Shown piece after piece: positions 44,610 through 55,056 of a DNA stretch of 64,000 nucleotides. The stretch is from Thinopyrum elongatum (lineage: Eukaryota > Streptophyta > Magnoliopsida > Poales > Poaceae), in NCBI GenBank assembly GCA_011799875.1, contig CM022300.1, positions 170,145,837 through 170,209,836 on the forward strand. The letters are read 5' to 3'. A program made the position numbers and the translations under genes. A model generated the notes under the pieces. That model worked only from the letters and a program-made list of their open reading frames with translations. It searched no databases and was not told the DNA's origin. The first letter of the stretch is position 1; each line of letters opens with the position of its first letter.

Positions 44610-45185
44610 GATCTGCCCATGCGCCGAGGAGGAGGCGCCTCCCCCTGAGGATGTTCAGGCGCAGCGCAGCGACAAGGAGGACCCCTACGCGCCATTGGAC
44701 AAGGTTGCGCCGGACCCCCAACTTTGGAGTGGTTTTGTGGCCAGTACAATTATTGTCTGTGGAAGGCATTGCCGCCGGCTGAGAAACCCAGGAAAGTGGC
44801 GTTCAAGAAGGAGATGGCAGAGGAGGAAGCCAGGTACCAGGCGACCCGTGAAGCCCATGAGGCCGCCTAGGAAAAGGAAGCGATGGAGCTTTGGGGGCGG
44901 GCGCGTTGATGTGTGGAGGAGGTGTACAAAGACGGCTGGTACGTCACCAGGAATGCTAAATGCGCTAGGCGCCTCATCGCTGCGTGGAGGTGCGCCGATA
45001 AGCTCCAACATGCTACCAACAAGGAGCTCCGGTGGGTGCCCAACAAAATGGCAAGATCATTCGTGCACGTCCGCCGGCAAGAGGCAGATCGGCACGTCAA
45101 GCACTGAGAGGTGGAGGAGGCGGAGTACTGCCTCCGCGCTGGGAATCCGCCACGCACCAGGGAGCTATTGGTGAGGGACTACCGG
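44610..45185 (+). pseudogene. Captured gene-like segment, charged helical protein, unknown
   Basis: A TATA-like TAATAAATACTA at about 44508 and a CT-rich leader precede a GC-rich stretch. The protein-like frame is GQYNYCLWKALPPAEKPRK, KKEMAEEEARYQATREAHE, then (after TAG and TGA) VEEVYKDGWYVTRNAKCARR and LRWVPNKMARSFVHVRRQEA. It continues to a stop near 45185, with at least three in-frame stops. A longer open frame (44293-45174) lies over it in another frame but has Arg/Ser/Pro-rich composition typical of GC-rich antiframe text. I could not name the family. Confidence 0.4.
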
Positions 45186-45595
45186 AATACTGCCCCCCTA
45201 AGGAGGGATTATTAGTTTTAATATTGTTGGTTTCAATTTTATGCATTGTACGTAGTAGTTAAGTATCATCACATATATGTGATGATATTATATATATTCT
45301 GTGATGAACTACTGAACAATTAATATATATTATGAATTTCATTTTTCTATTTGTTTTCGTACTAATTTCTATCTAGATGTTATCATCCACATGTACAGAA
45401 TGGAAAGCATAGACACATAGAAACACAGCAATATATAAGAACGAAAACAGAGTACACACATTAAAACAGAGCAATATTATGATTGTTGTGAATACATAGC
45501 GATCAACGCCGAAACGACTCAACAAAATAAAAAGCGTCCATGCCCTCTACTCTTGCCTACGGTAGCTCTTGGCTCTGCTTGAACTTGTGCAGGCA

Positions 45596-46380
45596 TTAGT
45601 CCAAGCGGTTGACATGCTCGTGGTACATCTGGAGCGCGATCTCGAGCTCCAAGTTAGCTATTTCCTCCGAGATCACCAGCTCAAGGATGCGACGACCATG
45701 TTCCTCTACTTCACCTAGGTGGATACCTGGGCCCAGAAGGCGCTCGAGCATAGCGACCAGCGCGTTGGCATCGCGCGGGCCATGGACAAGGCGAACGACA
45801 TGACCCATGCGAACGGCGCGGCCGGCGTTTGGTGCAAGTACGGCGCAGCTGGCCACTGGTACAAGTACGGTGCAGATGGCCTCTCCCACTGCTGGCAGGG
45901 AATGGGGCTACTGACAGGCCATGTACCTAGCTGCAACGCCCTGTTGACAGCAGGAAAGTGCCGATGGATCCGCTCTTGATGTGCGGCGCACCACACCTCT
46001 CGCTCTACGGCGCTCCAACGATCTTCCTGTGTGGTGAGCCACAACCTATTGGTGCGGACGCACCTAGCTTGCTCTGTGGCGCACCACCGATCATGTTTGT
46101 GCGGTGAATTGCGGCCTCTCAGCGCTGACATGCCTATCTTGATCCATGGTGCTAAAGCACCGTGAGTCAAGGTTCTGGTCAACCCTGGCGATGACGCGCA
46201 GCACGACGTCGTCCATCGCATTACCGAGGATGCCCTCGGCCTCGACGGGCCGTGGTGCCTGCTTATTTTCCTTGTCGAGGAGGTTGATGGCAGAGGTGAA
46301 GCTTCGGTGGGTTGGCATGCTTGGAGAAGGTAGAGGGGCTATAGGCTGTGCTTGTGCCTTGATGTATTGTGCCGCCTAGG
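45596..46380 (-). pseudogene. Captured gene-like segment, Ala/Leu-rich helical ORF, unknown
   Basis: Two minus-strand frames together look like one broken gene. 46091-46318 has INLLDKENKQAPRPVEAEG and AMDDVVLRVIARVDQNLDSR. 45596-45889 has DANALVAMLERLLGPGIHLG and LELEIALQMYHEHVNRLD. Between them the sequence is composed of GTGCGGYGCACC-like short repeats and the frame is lost. The helical C-terminus recalls the ORF at 41306-41986. No known domain was recognised. Confidence 0.35.
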
Positions 46381-46625
46381 TTTATGCGCAATATTGCTCG
46401 GTGGGGGTGGGAAACCGATGAGGAAGTGGCAGGAAACGGTAGCGTGTTCATAAAACACCATCAATTAATGGAAACTTAGCATCAAAGGAAGCGCGAGCTA
46501 TCACGATGCATGCGCGCACATTGCTCACCCACCGGTGTGATCCATATACTCGTGTGCCCAACAGAGCACAATATTCAAACTAAATAATATTGTTCTGTAC
46601 ACAGAGAGCGTAGATGTTGTGCAGA

Positions 46626-46780
46626 CTGAGCAAATCACATGGCAATTGATTAAACTAAGGAACATGTTGATGATGATTTCAAGAATCGCAAACAATTATT
46701 TACCAGCAATCGTTCGTCCAGAACACACACGACTTATTAGCATGAAATGTCTGTGTTATTATCGGTCTTCCCACACAATT
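46626..46780 (+). repeat. Left copy of a direct repeat flanking the exonuclease-like gene
   Basis: Shares AGCAAATCACAT, ATTAAACTA(A/G)GGAAC, GATGATTTCA, ACCAGCAA and GACTTATTAGCA...GTCTGTGTTATT with 48003-48155, in the same orientation, roughly 70 percent identical by eye. Confidence 0.7.
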
Positions 46781-47121
46781 AGCTAGTGCACCCTTGTCCG
46801 TTGCCCGTGTTCACCTCACCGTGCCGGACTCTGCTCGCATCCCTCCATGCACTCTACTCGCATCCCTCCACGCGCACATTCTACCAGTGGTTGGGGCCGG
46901 GGCACGATCACGTTGGGGGCCCTATATGCATGTGGTTGCACTGCGTACGTTGCCACATTCAGTTATGTGCGGCATGATGGAGTTACGCGCTGCCAAAACT
47001 GCCATCCAGACGTGCCGATATTCCAGGCCGTATGGCCTCCCTATTTATTCCCGTGGCCATTATAACCTTAATCTCTTCAACCTTTCGATCGTGCCCCACA
47101 ATACAAACAAGCACACCCACG

Positions 47122-47844
47122 ATGACACATACAGAGAGGATGTCTAGCGGCACTCCAATGGAGTTTGGCGTGCATCAAGTGGAGACCCATGTGAGGAAGA
47201 AGGACCTCTCGGTGGTGTACACCAATGACCTGGCCATGGTGGAGGACTCCATCAATACCATGGAGAAGTTGCTTGCTCGGGATGACAAGTACAAAGTGGT
47301 TGGCATCGACCTCCAATACACCAACAATCGTGTCGGGTATGATCAGAAGGTTGGCCTTGCCCAGTTGTGTCTGTGCCATCCCGTCCTTGTCTACCACTAC
47401 TCCCAGGACACAAGGCCTTGCGAGCATTTCGCCAGGTTTATCAATAGCCCCGACTACAAGTTTGCTACGGTGGACACCATCATAGATGTAAAAGCACTCA
47501 AGGTTTCGGGCTTGGCCTGCCAAAAGCTTGTTAAAATCCATGGCCACTACAGGGTCTAGGGTAGCAAGAAGGAGAAGGACTCCCTTGTTGACCTAGCCTC
47601 AGCCATCATCGACCCCTACTACAAAAACATGAAGGAGGATGCCAAGAAAAATCCCGCATCCTGGCACGGGGCCTGGATGTGGAGACTGGATGAAGCTCAC
47701 CTCAAGTTTGCGGCCAAGAACATGTACACATGCTACAAGATGTGCAGGTGGATCATTCACATGAGGGAGTGTCTCTGTTATGTAATTGATGAGGGATCGA
47801 GCCACCAGCAGAGCAGTGGCGCCAAGCATCACAAGAAGAAGTAG
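47122..47844 (+). pseudogene. DEDD-type 3'-5' exonuclease-like protein (Werner-exonuclease-like), one premature stop
   Basis: From MTHTERMSSGTPMEFG the frame runs to a TAG at 47557-47559 and continues in the same frame to 47844, about 240 codons. It has the fold pattern of the plant Werner-like 3'-5' exonuclease family: strand and ExoI region KVVGIDLQYTNNRVGYDQKV followed by GLAQLCLCHPVLVYHY, a central FINSPDYKFATVDTIID, VKALKVSGLACQKLV and, after the stop, LVDLASAIIDPYY and AAKNMYTCYKM (ExoIII-like). The usual ExoI D-x-E appears as D-L-Q, so catalysis may be lost even without the stop. An upstream in-frame ATG at 47032 exists; I prefer 47122 for its fit to the family start. TATTTAT occurs about 85 bp upstream. 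Direct repeats flank the locus. Confidence 0.7.
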
Positions 47845-48002
47845 ATGATGATTAGATGATCGTTTATCCTAGTTAATTATGCATGTCATTGTTTACTTTG
47901 GTATGTGCAAATCTCATGTGTGTACTAGTCACTTATTTAATTGGATGTTTAATTTGGTTATGCAATCATGTCCTTATAAGTATATGTGTTGTTGTTCTAT
48001 AG

Positions 48003-48155
48003 ACAGAGCAAATCACATCGCACCCGGATTAAACTAGGGAACCCGTTGGTGATGATTTCATCAATCGCTGACAATTGTATACCAGCAAGCGCTTGCCCAC
48101 AGCACACATGACTTATTAGCAGTAATTGTCTGTGTTATTGCCAGTCTTCGCACAC
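48003..48155 (+). repeat. Right copy of the direct repeat flanking the exonuclease-like gene
   Basis: Matches 46626-46780 in the same orientation; about 160 bp after the end of the exonuclease-like frame and just inside the right terminal inverted repeat. Confidence 0.7.
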
Positions 48156-48169
48156 ATTTCTGATTACGG

Positions 48170-48608
48170 ACCTGTTTGCCGCGGATCACACACATCTTGT
48201 TAAGTTGAACCGTTTATGTTGTTTTTGCTCATCGCAAATAGTTCATTCGAGTGAACTATATGTCGTCTATCACATGCACTTTGATCTGGCTGGTCGTTTC
48301 TGTTGTGTTGCCTAATCGGAAATAGCTCATCCGAGTGAATTGTATGCCATATATCGCACACACCTTGATCTGGCTGACCGTTTCTGTTGTTTAGGCTCAC
48401 CACAAACAGTTTGTATGGATCAACTGTATGCCACATATCGCACACGTAACTCTAATCTGAATCGTGTGTGATGGCGCTTGATGTCTCCGCCATCACACAC
48501 ATAGTTCTTCTTATTGATGACGGTTTTATTAAGACATTGCTTGCGATGCATGCATCGCACACAGTTTGGTCGAAGGGTCTCTGATTCATGTGTCACGTTA
48601 GCAGCATC
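48170..48608 (-). repeat. Right long terminal inverted repeat
   Basis: Reverse complement matches 12765-13189 from GATGCTGCTAACGTGACAC through GAGACCCTTCG, AACTGTGTGCGATGCAT and the 82-bp units to AACGGTTCAACTTAACAAG and CGCGGCAAACA. About 439 bp. Confidence 0.85.
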
Positions 48609-49385
48609 ATGTGGTAGCGATGGTACAATTAACCACGCCGTGTCGAGATCTGAGGGGAGTCGGAGAGGTACTTCTATAAGATGGGTTCGAGGGCTGCATC
48701 GTTTGTTCTACCGCCCCGGCTCTCGTAGGAGATGTCTCCAATGGCCACTCAAATCCCGCTCGGGGGATGTATCCTAGGACAACCCACACTGAGGCCTTCC
48801 TTACCCGAAGGCCTCCCATGTGGAACGGCTGATGGCCACCCTCTCTCTTTCGCCTTCGAGGTCCGCAATGCCTATATCCTAACAAGCTAAGAATACTACC
48901 CCAGCCAAAAGGTTTACAACGATTTACAATCGTTCTGCATTTTGCTGGGCTCAAAAAGGGGCTTTCCACACACACATTGATGCTTTTGGCACAACGTGGT
49001 CGCATTTCTCGACAGCTGACTTGGATGCTTGTCCAACACAGGCAAGAGACACACATAAACTACAACAAAAACCAATGTATATACCACAGTTACACTGTTT
49101 CAAATTACAAGAGCTCTATCTGCCCTCCTCATCAGCTGAGCACTGCCTCAGAATTTTCTCCAGCTTGCAAGCATCCGTGACATATTCGAACTCCGCCTCG
49201 ACCTCCAATGATGAGGTCTCCGGGGGAGGATGCTCAGCAATGCCATAGATTATGAGGCCCAAGTTGACATGAGGCAACTGCACCCTCACACTAGCTAGTA
49301 ACCGCATAACACCCTCATACAAAGCGGAGTACTGCCAGTCAAGGAGCTGATCAGGTGCCCTTTCCAGCAGCTTGACGATGCCATC
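48609..49385 (-). mobile_element. Element G: short remnant of a retrotransposon with accessory ORF
   Basis: Lies between the right inverted repeat and the LTR of element H. Contains only the C-terminal part of an ORF and its 3' flank on the minus strand, so both ends are cut. The rest of the element is not in the window. Confidence 0.4.
49116..49385 (-). pseudogene. C-terminal fragment of a retrotransposon accessory ORF (element G)
   Basis: The minus-strand frame, open to the boundary at 49385, reads GIVKLLERAPDQLLDWQYS, YEGVMRLLASVRVQLPHVNL, then an acidic end (SLEVEAEFEYVTDACKLEKI) and a stop at 49116. There is no ATG at its upstream limit; the N-terminus was removed by insertion of element H. 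It resembles, from memory, the last part of Tat-type accessory proteins, but it does not match the C-termini in elements A or D. Confidence 0.4.
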
Positions 49386-49805
49386 TGACGGTGTCCTACA
49401 CTAGGGGGTACTCACCACGTCGTCTCCCAACTAGCTGGATCAAGCCGAGGACCCCCATGGCGGTTCACTCATGGGCCACTTCGGGTAGCCCATGCCGCAT
49501 ACAAGGGAGATTCCACAAGACTTGGCGCCCAAGCCGAATGCTCTTCTAAACCCTAGGCCTCCGGTACATTATATAAACCGAGGCTAGGCTAGTCAATATA
49601 TGATCTCATATTCATTAGAACAATCTCGTGGTAGACACATGTACTCTGTACTACACCCATACCAAATTAATCAAAAGTAGGACGTAGGGTATTATCTCTT
49701 TGAAAGATCCCGAACCTGGGTAAAATCCTGTGTCCGTGTTACCATCGCTCCAAGACGCCTATATTAGGACCCCTACTACGAGATATGCTGGATATAGAAC
49801 CAACA
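49386..49805 (+). repeat. 5' LTR of element H
   Basis: Starts TGACGGTGTCCTACACTAG and ends GAACCAACA, 420 bp. Has a TATA-like ATTATATAAACC near 49,569 and the U5-type GTAGGGTATTATCTC...CCCGAACCTGG. The same start recurs at 63993. Confidence 0.8.
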
Positions 49806-49823
49806 TTGGTGCTTTCATTGAGA
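49806..49823 (+). other. Primer-binding region of element H
   Basis: TTGGTGCTTTCATTGAGA directly follows the LTR; the TGG one base in is the expected tRNA CCA complement. The tRNA was not identified. Confidence 0.5.
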
Positions 49824-52800
49824 GTCTGCTGGCAGTCGCCACGGTGCGATTGGAATTCGGAATGTCTCCGACGCGATCTATACGTCGGAACCGAGCTCTA
49901 TTATCGATGTCGGCATCTTCTTCACCGGCTTGATTGGTCACCTCGGCTGGACCGTGGACTGCACTCTATGTTGGATCATCAAGATCGGACGGATACTTTC
50001 ATCATCATCAACTCCGATCTCTATCAAGATCATGGAGGAATCATTCATGGAGCTCGGGGGCTCAATGTTAACTTTGCCCTCGAGCGCCCGTGCTGTTTTT
50101 CTGGACAGCGAACTTGTATCCGTCGCCACTGCCTCCTCGAGCATCGCTTTGATGATTGCTTCAGTAGAATTGTGCGGAATTGAGTCTACAATAACCCGGT
50201 AAAATTTCGTCGTGTTCCTACAGAGGAATCTCCCGCAAACTCCGATATACCGGAGCCCTGTCGAATCTGGACGGGTATCTGGACAAGTTTGGGGCGAGGA
50301 GTCCAGAGCTCAGCTCGGACATCCTTTGGAAGATCCAACCATTCATAGCCTACAGAATTCCTATATTTACAACCCCTCAAAATTTCAGCTTCATCCGATG
50401 GTTCAAACTTTGGGAAACTTTCGATGAGTTGATCAATTTTCGGATATGTTTTCTGCGCGAATACGAATCCGACCCGAATTTATCTTTCTTCGTGAACGGG
50501 ATATTTGGCAACCTTTTTGGAGGAATTTCATTCTAGTCTATTGTGTGTTGTTCTTATATACGTGCCTACAAATTTTGAGTCTCTTTCGAAGGGATCTTTA
50601 CCGTCACGCCGGTGTCAAACCAGTCCGACAATGTTGCTCCACGGCTGCCGACCTGCGCTACACGGGTCATTGCTTCATCGAGCCGAGCTCAACCTTATCG
50701 GATCATCATCTCAGCAAGCCAACCAAGAGTTCGGCATCACGAAGATTAAATCATCACCAACATCGTCACCCCACGGATTACACGGAGTGGGCACACCGGC
50801 ATCGCCGCACGGTCACTTCATCAAGCCAGCATCAACCACGTCATAAGGTCCGACCTGCGTCGGCATCACCACGCCATTGCTTCTTCAAGATGATGCCCAC
50901 CACGCCAAACTGTTTCTACGCCTCGGCTAGCATGGGGGCTGCAATGTCACCTTACCGACCTTCTATGCAACCTCGGCTAGACCGGGGGCTTCGTCATCTC
51001 TTCATCAACCTACTCCTGGGACTTCAGCATCACCAGCCGACCAGCTTCGTCACCTCGGCTAGACCAGGGGCTTTGCCTCACCGTGTCGACCATGTTGTGT
51101 CGCCAGTTCATCATGTCGAGCTCTTCGCTCGGTCACCTCGGGCACGGGGTTGGGACCTTGGCCAGGCCAAGGACTACGTCTTCGTCCCGCCACAAGCCCG
51201 GACCTCTTCATCAACACCGAGCACACTAACCAGCTAAGTCGCTTTCTTGCTCAAATTTCCTCAATTCTTAATTTTTTATTCAGTTTGACCAAGCATTATA
51301 TTTATTTATTTGTTAAAATCATTGTTTGTTAAAAACACTTCTTTTCATAGGATAATTGGGGGCTCTTAAAATTTATGTGGGCCATTTTATAATAACTGTT
51401 TTCTTCTAAGTCATTTTCTTTTTCTGCCACTCCTTTCTCGACTCGAGCGTATGGTCAATAGCCGGATAGCCTGGCTTCTCTCTAAAGCCGCTCAAGTTTA
51501 GTTCGCTAAACTGGCCTTGGAGAAGCACTCGACCTTCGGGATAAGGAGGTTGAAGCCAAAGGCTGACCTACTTGAAGTTTAGAGATCGGATGTGTCATGT
51601 TAAAACACGACAGAAGCACAAAAAAATTTAAGACCAATTTCGGATTGACACCAAAAAACTTGATTTAAATCAGACGTAAATTTTCAAGTGAGGTTTTTTT
51701 GTTTTCTGAGTTTGTGGCACTTTTAACTTATTTGTGTGTCTCCGGCATACCTCTCGCAGTACAAACGCTGGACATCTTTAAAGCATTGACAATATCAACG
51801 GGGGACTAGAACTAGTGCCGAACCCACCAAAAGCCGAGGTATTCCATGGAGTCCCCGGCAAAACATCGCCGGATATTGCTTTATATGCATCGGTTTCGAA
51901 TTGTGTCTTCAGTCAATAGTTGAGTTGCCCGGCTCCTGTGCTTGCTTCCTATGTTCCACTTTGTTCGGCAAGATGTGCAAAGGGAGAGCCACCTGGAGTG
52001 TGCTTCCAGCTCGAATGGTTAAGCGCCTCAGTGGAGAAAGCTGAAGACTGACTAGCACAATGAGCGTAAACTGGTCGGCGATCCGATGACTTTGTCAAAC
52101 TATAGATCGGTAGAGGTCACCCCGTGTTATACGGTGAGCCTTTTATAAAACTGGCCAACGTGTTAATGGCTTGACTTCAGCTGACGCCGAACACTAACCG
52201 GGGGCTCGTAATAGGCTCCCCAACTTAAAGCTCCTATGACTAAGTGAAAGTTATAAAGCCTGCATATCTGATTGCCTTGTTTCTGCTAACACAGCCGCCT
52301 CTGGGCACTGAGATGTTGGCTAAGGGTTGTCTTGTTAGTACGGAAACACCCTGTGTAGCATCTACAAAGGGGTAGAAGCCGACGATGGGCCACTTTCAGA
52401 GTACAAATAGTCAAAATGGAGAGGTTGCCTTCCGTAATCATCGTTATAAAGCCATAAATATGCATCAATTTGACTTCAGATTTTGGCCAAGCTGGGTTGC
52501 CTGGCTCCTGTGCTTACCCCCTACTTTCCCGATAGTTCAGCTAGAGGGTAAAGGGAGCACCTCTGTGATTGATACTTCCGGGTCATCTGGGTTAGTACCT
52601 CAGACTGGGTGAAGCCGAAAGCTAGCCATTTGAAGAATATAATTGGTCGGCAATGACAGAAGTGAAAATTTTGGTTCATTAAGACCACAGAGTTCGGGAA
52701 CTTTCCCCAAACTAAATCCTCAATATTTTCCTCCCACATTGATCGGAGGTGAGGTTTCATGATCATGATCAACATGGCAGCTTGAGAAAAGGAACTATTT

Positions 52801-53607
52801 TTTCCAGAATATGTGTCTTATGTTAAATAGTAATATAACATATCTCTCCGTGTACCTTTGCTTATAAAACCATATGGCTGGATTGCCTGGTTTTCCGTAA
52901 ATCTTTGCCCTTATAAAGGCTTTATAAAGTAGGACAAACACTCCCCGGCTACTGGCCGAGGAAGTTGAAGCTGATGGTCCGTCAACAAAGTTTTGTATAA
53001 TGCGGATCTGAACATTAATGATGTAAAGTACTTGCATACATAGAATCATTACATAAAAATTGTGAGTAAGTCAATTTACTACAGCCCTTCTTTTAAAGAG
53101 TTAAGGGCACAATCCCACCAAGACAACCGAGCAGCTGACATAATGCTCTCATAATTACGTATTGGCATTGATTTCCTATCTATTAAGCCCCTTGGGGCCG
53201 ACCTTGGCGAGCCCAGCTTTCGCTAGCTCTAGCTCCTTTAAGAGATCTTTATTCTCTTTTCGAGAAGTTTGTGTTAAACACAACAAAATTTTCTGTCAAA
53301 CGGACATCGATCCTTATTTGGCCACCCATGCCCACATTAAGGCTCGGGGGCTACTGGGCTTTACTCTTATCATTTACAAATATTAAAGGGGCACATCGAT
53401 CCCCTGATCTGGTGTTGCCACCCGACCAGTGGCTCAGGAGCTACTGCATTGCCTATTCAATGCAGAAAATTCAAAGTGCTCAGTGTTTGGTTTGACCGAG
53501 CTATGGGCAAACACGTCTTCGGACAACAATAGGTACCATCTGGGACTTATTCGGCATCAAGCTAATATATTATGGCAAAACCCTCTCTCAAGGGCCCATT
53601 CGCCGAT
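49824..53607 (+). other. Non-coding interior of element H (left part)
   Basis: About 3.8 kb with no recognisable protein. It holds degenerate repeats of phrases such as CCTCGGCTAGACCGGGGGC (50,920-51,080) and a diverged duplication around 51,930-51,990 and 52,495-52,560 (TTGCC(T/C)GGCTCCTGTGCTT). The longest open frame, 50446-51237, is His/Ser/Arg/Pro-rich and matches nothing. Confidence 0.6.
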
Positions 53608-54990
53608 TGATACGTCTCCATCGTATCTACTTTTCCAAACTCTTTTGCCCTTGTTTTGGACTCTAATTTGCATGATTTGAATGGAACTAACCCAGTCTGA
53701 CGCTGTTTTCAGCAGAATTGCCTTGGTGTTATTTTTGTGCAGAAATAAAAGTTCTCGGATTGACCTGAAAATTTACGGAGAATATCTTTGGAATTAATAA
53801 AAAATATTGGCGAAAGAATCAACCAGAGGGGGTCCACCCATTGGCCACAAGCCTGGGGCGCGCCTAGGTGGCTTGTGGGCCCCCTGGAGACCCTCTGACC
53901 TTAACTCCAACTCCATATAACCCTACTCGGGGAGAAAAAAACAGGGAGAAGAGTTCATCGTGTTTCACGATACGTAGTCGCTGCCACATCCTATTCTTCC
54001 TCTGGAGGGCAGATCCGGAGTCTGTTTTGGGCTCCGGAGAGGGGAAATCGACACCGTCGTCATCATCAACCATCCTCCATAACAAATTTCATGATGCTCA
54101 CCACCAGGAGTGAGTGATTCCATCGTAGGCTTGCTAGACGGTGATGGGTTGGATGAGATTTATCATGTAATCGAGTTAGTTTTGTTAGGGTTTGATCCCT
54201 AGTATCCACTATGTTCTGAGATTGACGTTGCTATGACTTTGCTATGCTTAATGCTTGTCACTAGGGCCCACGTGCCATTATTTTAGATCTGAACCTATTA
54301 TGTTTTCATGAATATATTTGTGTTCTTGATCCTATCTTTCAAGTTGTAGACACCTATTACGTGTTATGATCCGCATACCCCCAAGGTGACAATAATTGGG
54401 ATTCTTTCCGGTGATTACCGTAGTTTGAGGAGTTCATATATTCACTAAGTGCCAATGCTTTTGTCCGGTTCTCTATTAAAAGGAGGCCTTAATATCCCTT
54501 AGTGTCCATTAGGACCCCGCTGCCACCGGAGGGTAGGACAAAAGATGTCATGCAAGTTCTTTACCATAAGCACGTATGACTATATACGGAATACATGCCT
54601 ACATTATATTGGTGAATTGGAGCTAGTTCTGTGTCACCCTAGGTTATAACTATTTCATGATGAATGCCATCCGATATAATTATCCATCACTGCTCCATTG
54701 CCTACGAGCTTTTCACATATTGATCTTTGCTAAGTTACTTTGTCGTTGCCACTGTTACAATTACTACAAAATTGCTACTATTACTTTTGCCACCGTTACC
54801 GTTACTTCCATACTACTTTGCTACTAAATATTTTGCTGCAGATATTAAGTCTTTCAGGTGTGGTTGAATTGACAACTCAGCTGCTAATACTTGAGAATAT
54901 TCTTTGGCTCCCCTTGTTCGAATCAATAAATTTAGGTTGAATACTCTACCCTCGAAAACTGTTGCGATCCCCTATACTTGTGGGTTATCA
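53608..54990 (+). repeat. 5' LTR of element I
   Basis: 1,383 bp, TGATACGTCTCCATCG to CTTGTGGGTTATCA. Contains CCATATAACCC near 53,915, a likely TATA region, and short runs of GCGCGCC. Preceded by CCGAT. Confidence 0.9.
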
Positions 54991-55001
54991 AGACCTTTTT
55001 C

Positions 55002-55019
55002 TAGCGCCGTTGCCGGGGA
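55002..55019 (+). other. Primer-binding site of element I, mutated
   Basis: TAGCGCCGTTGCCGGGGA lies 11 bases after the LTR. In related elements I recall TGGCGCC at this site; here the second base of the TGG is A, which would weaken the match to a tRNA CCA end. Confidence 0.6.
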
Positions 55020-55056
55020 GCATAGCTCTATTCTCTGAGTCACTTGGGATTTATAT

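Larger units (their letters stand above)
12765..48608. mobile_element. Possible composite DNA transposon bounded by long terminal inverted repeats
   Basis: The outer ends share GATGCTGCTAACG(C/T)GACAC in inverted orientation, and the similarity continues inward for about 430 bp. Between them, outside the nested retroelements (15521 to about 38480), lie gene-like segments, subterminal GTGTGYGAT-rich repeats, a tandem array and a 5S-like stretch. Long inverted repeats with captured genes suit a MULE; large CACTA elements are an alternative. No matching target-site duplication is visible (CTACTGCAG on the left, ATGTGGTAG on the right). The two ends may therefore belong to separate copies of one family, or the locus has been rearranged. 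Confidence 0.45.

Noticed and set aside
44293..45174. Long plus-strand frame of 293 residues
   Set aside because: Arg/Ser/Pro/Trp-rich with no motif; a different frame over the same DNA gives a more protein-like charged helical sequence, so the long frame is a shadow of a GC-rich gene remnant.
12765..48608. Confident MULE classification with a 9-bp target duplication
   Set aside because: The flanks CTACTGCAG and ATGTGGTAG do not match, so I report only a possible element.
50446..51237. 263-residue frame inside element H
   Set aside because: His/Ser/Arg-rich text over repeat phrases of a non-coding element, with no domain or start context.
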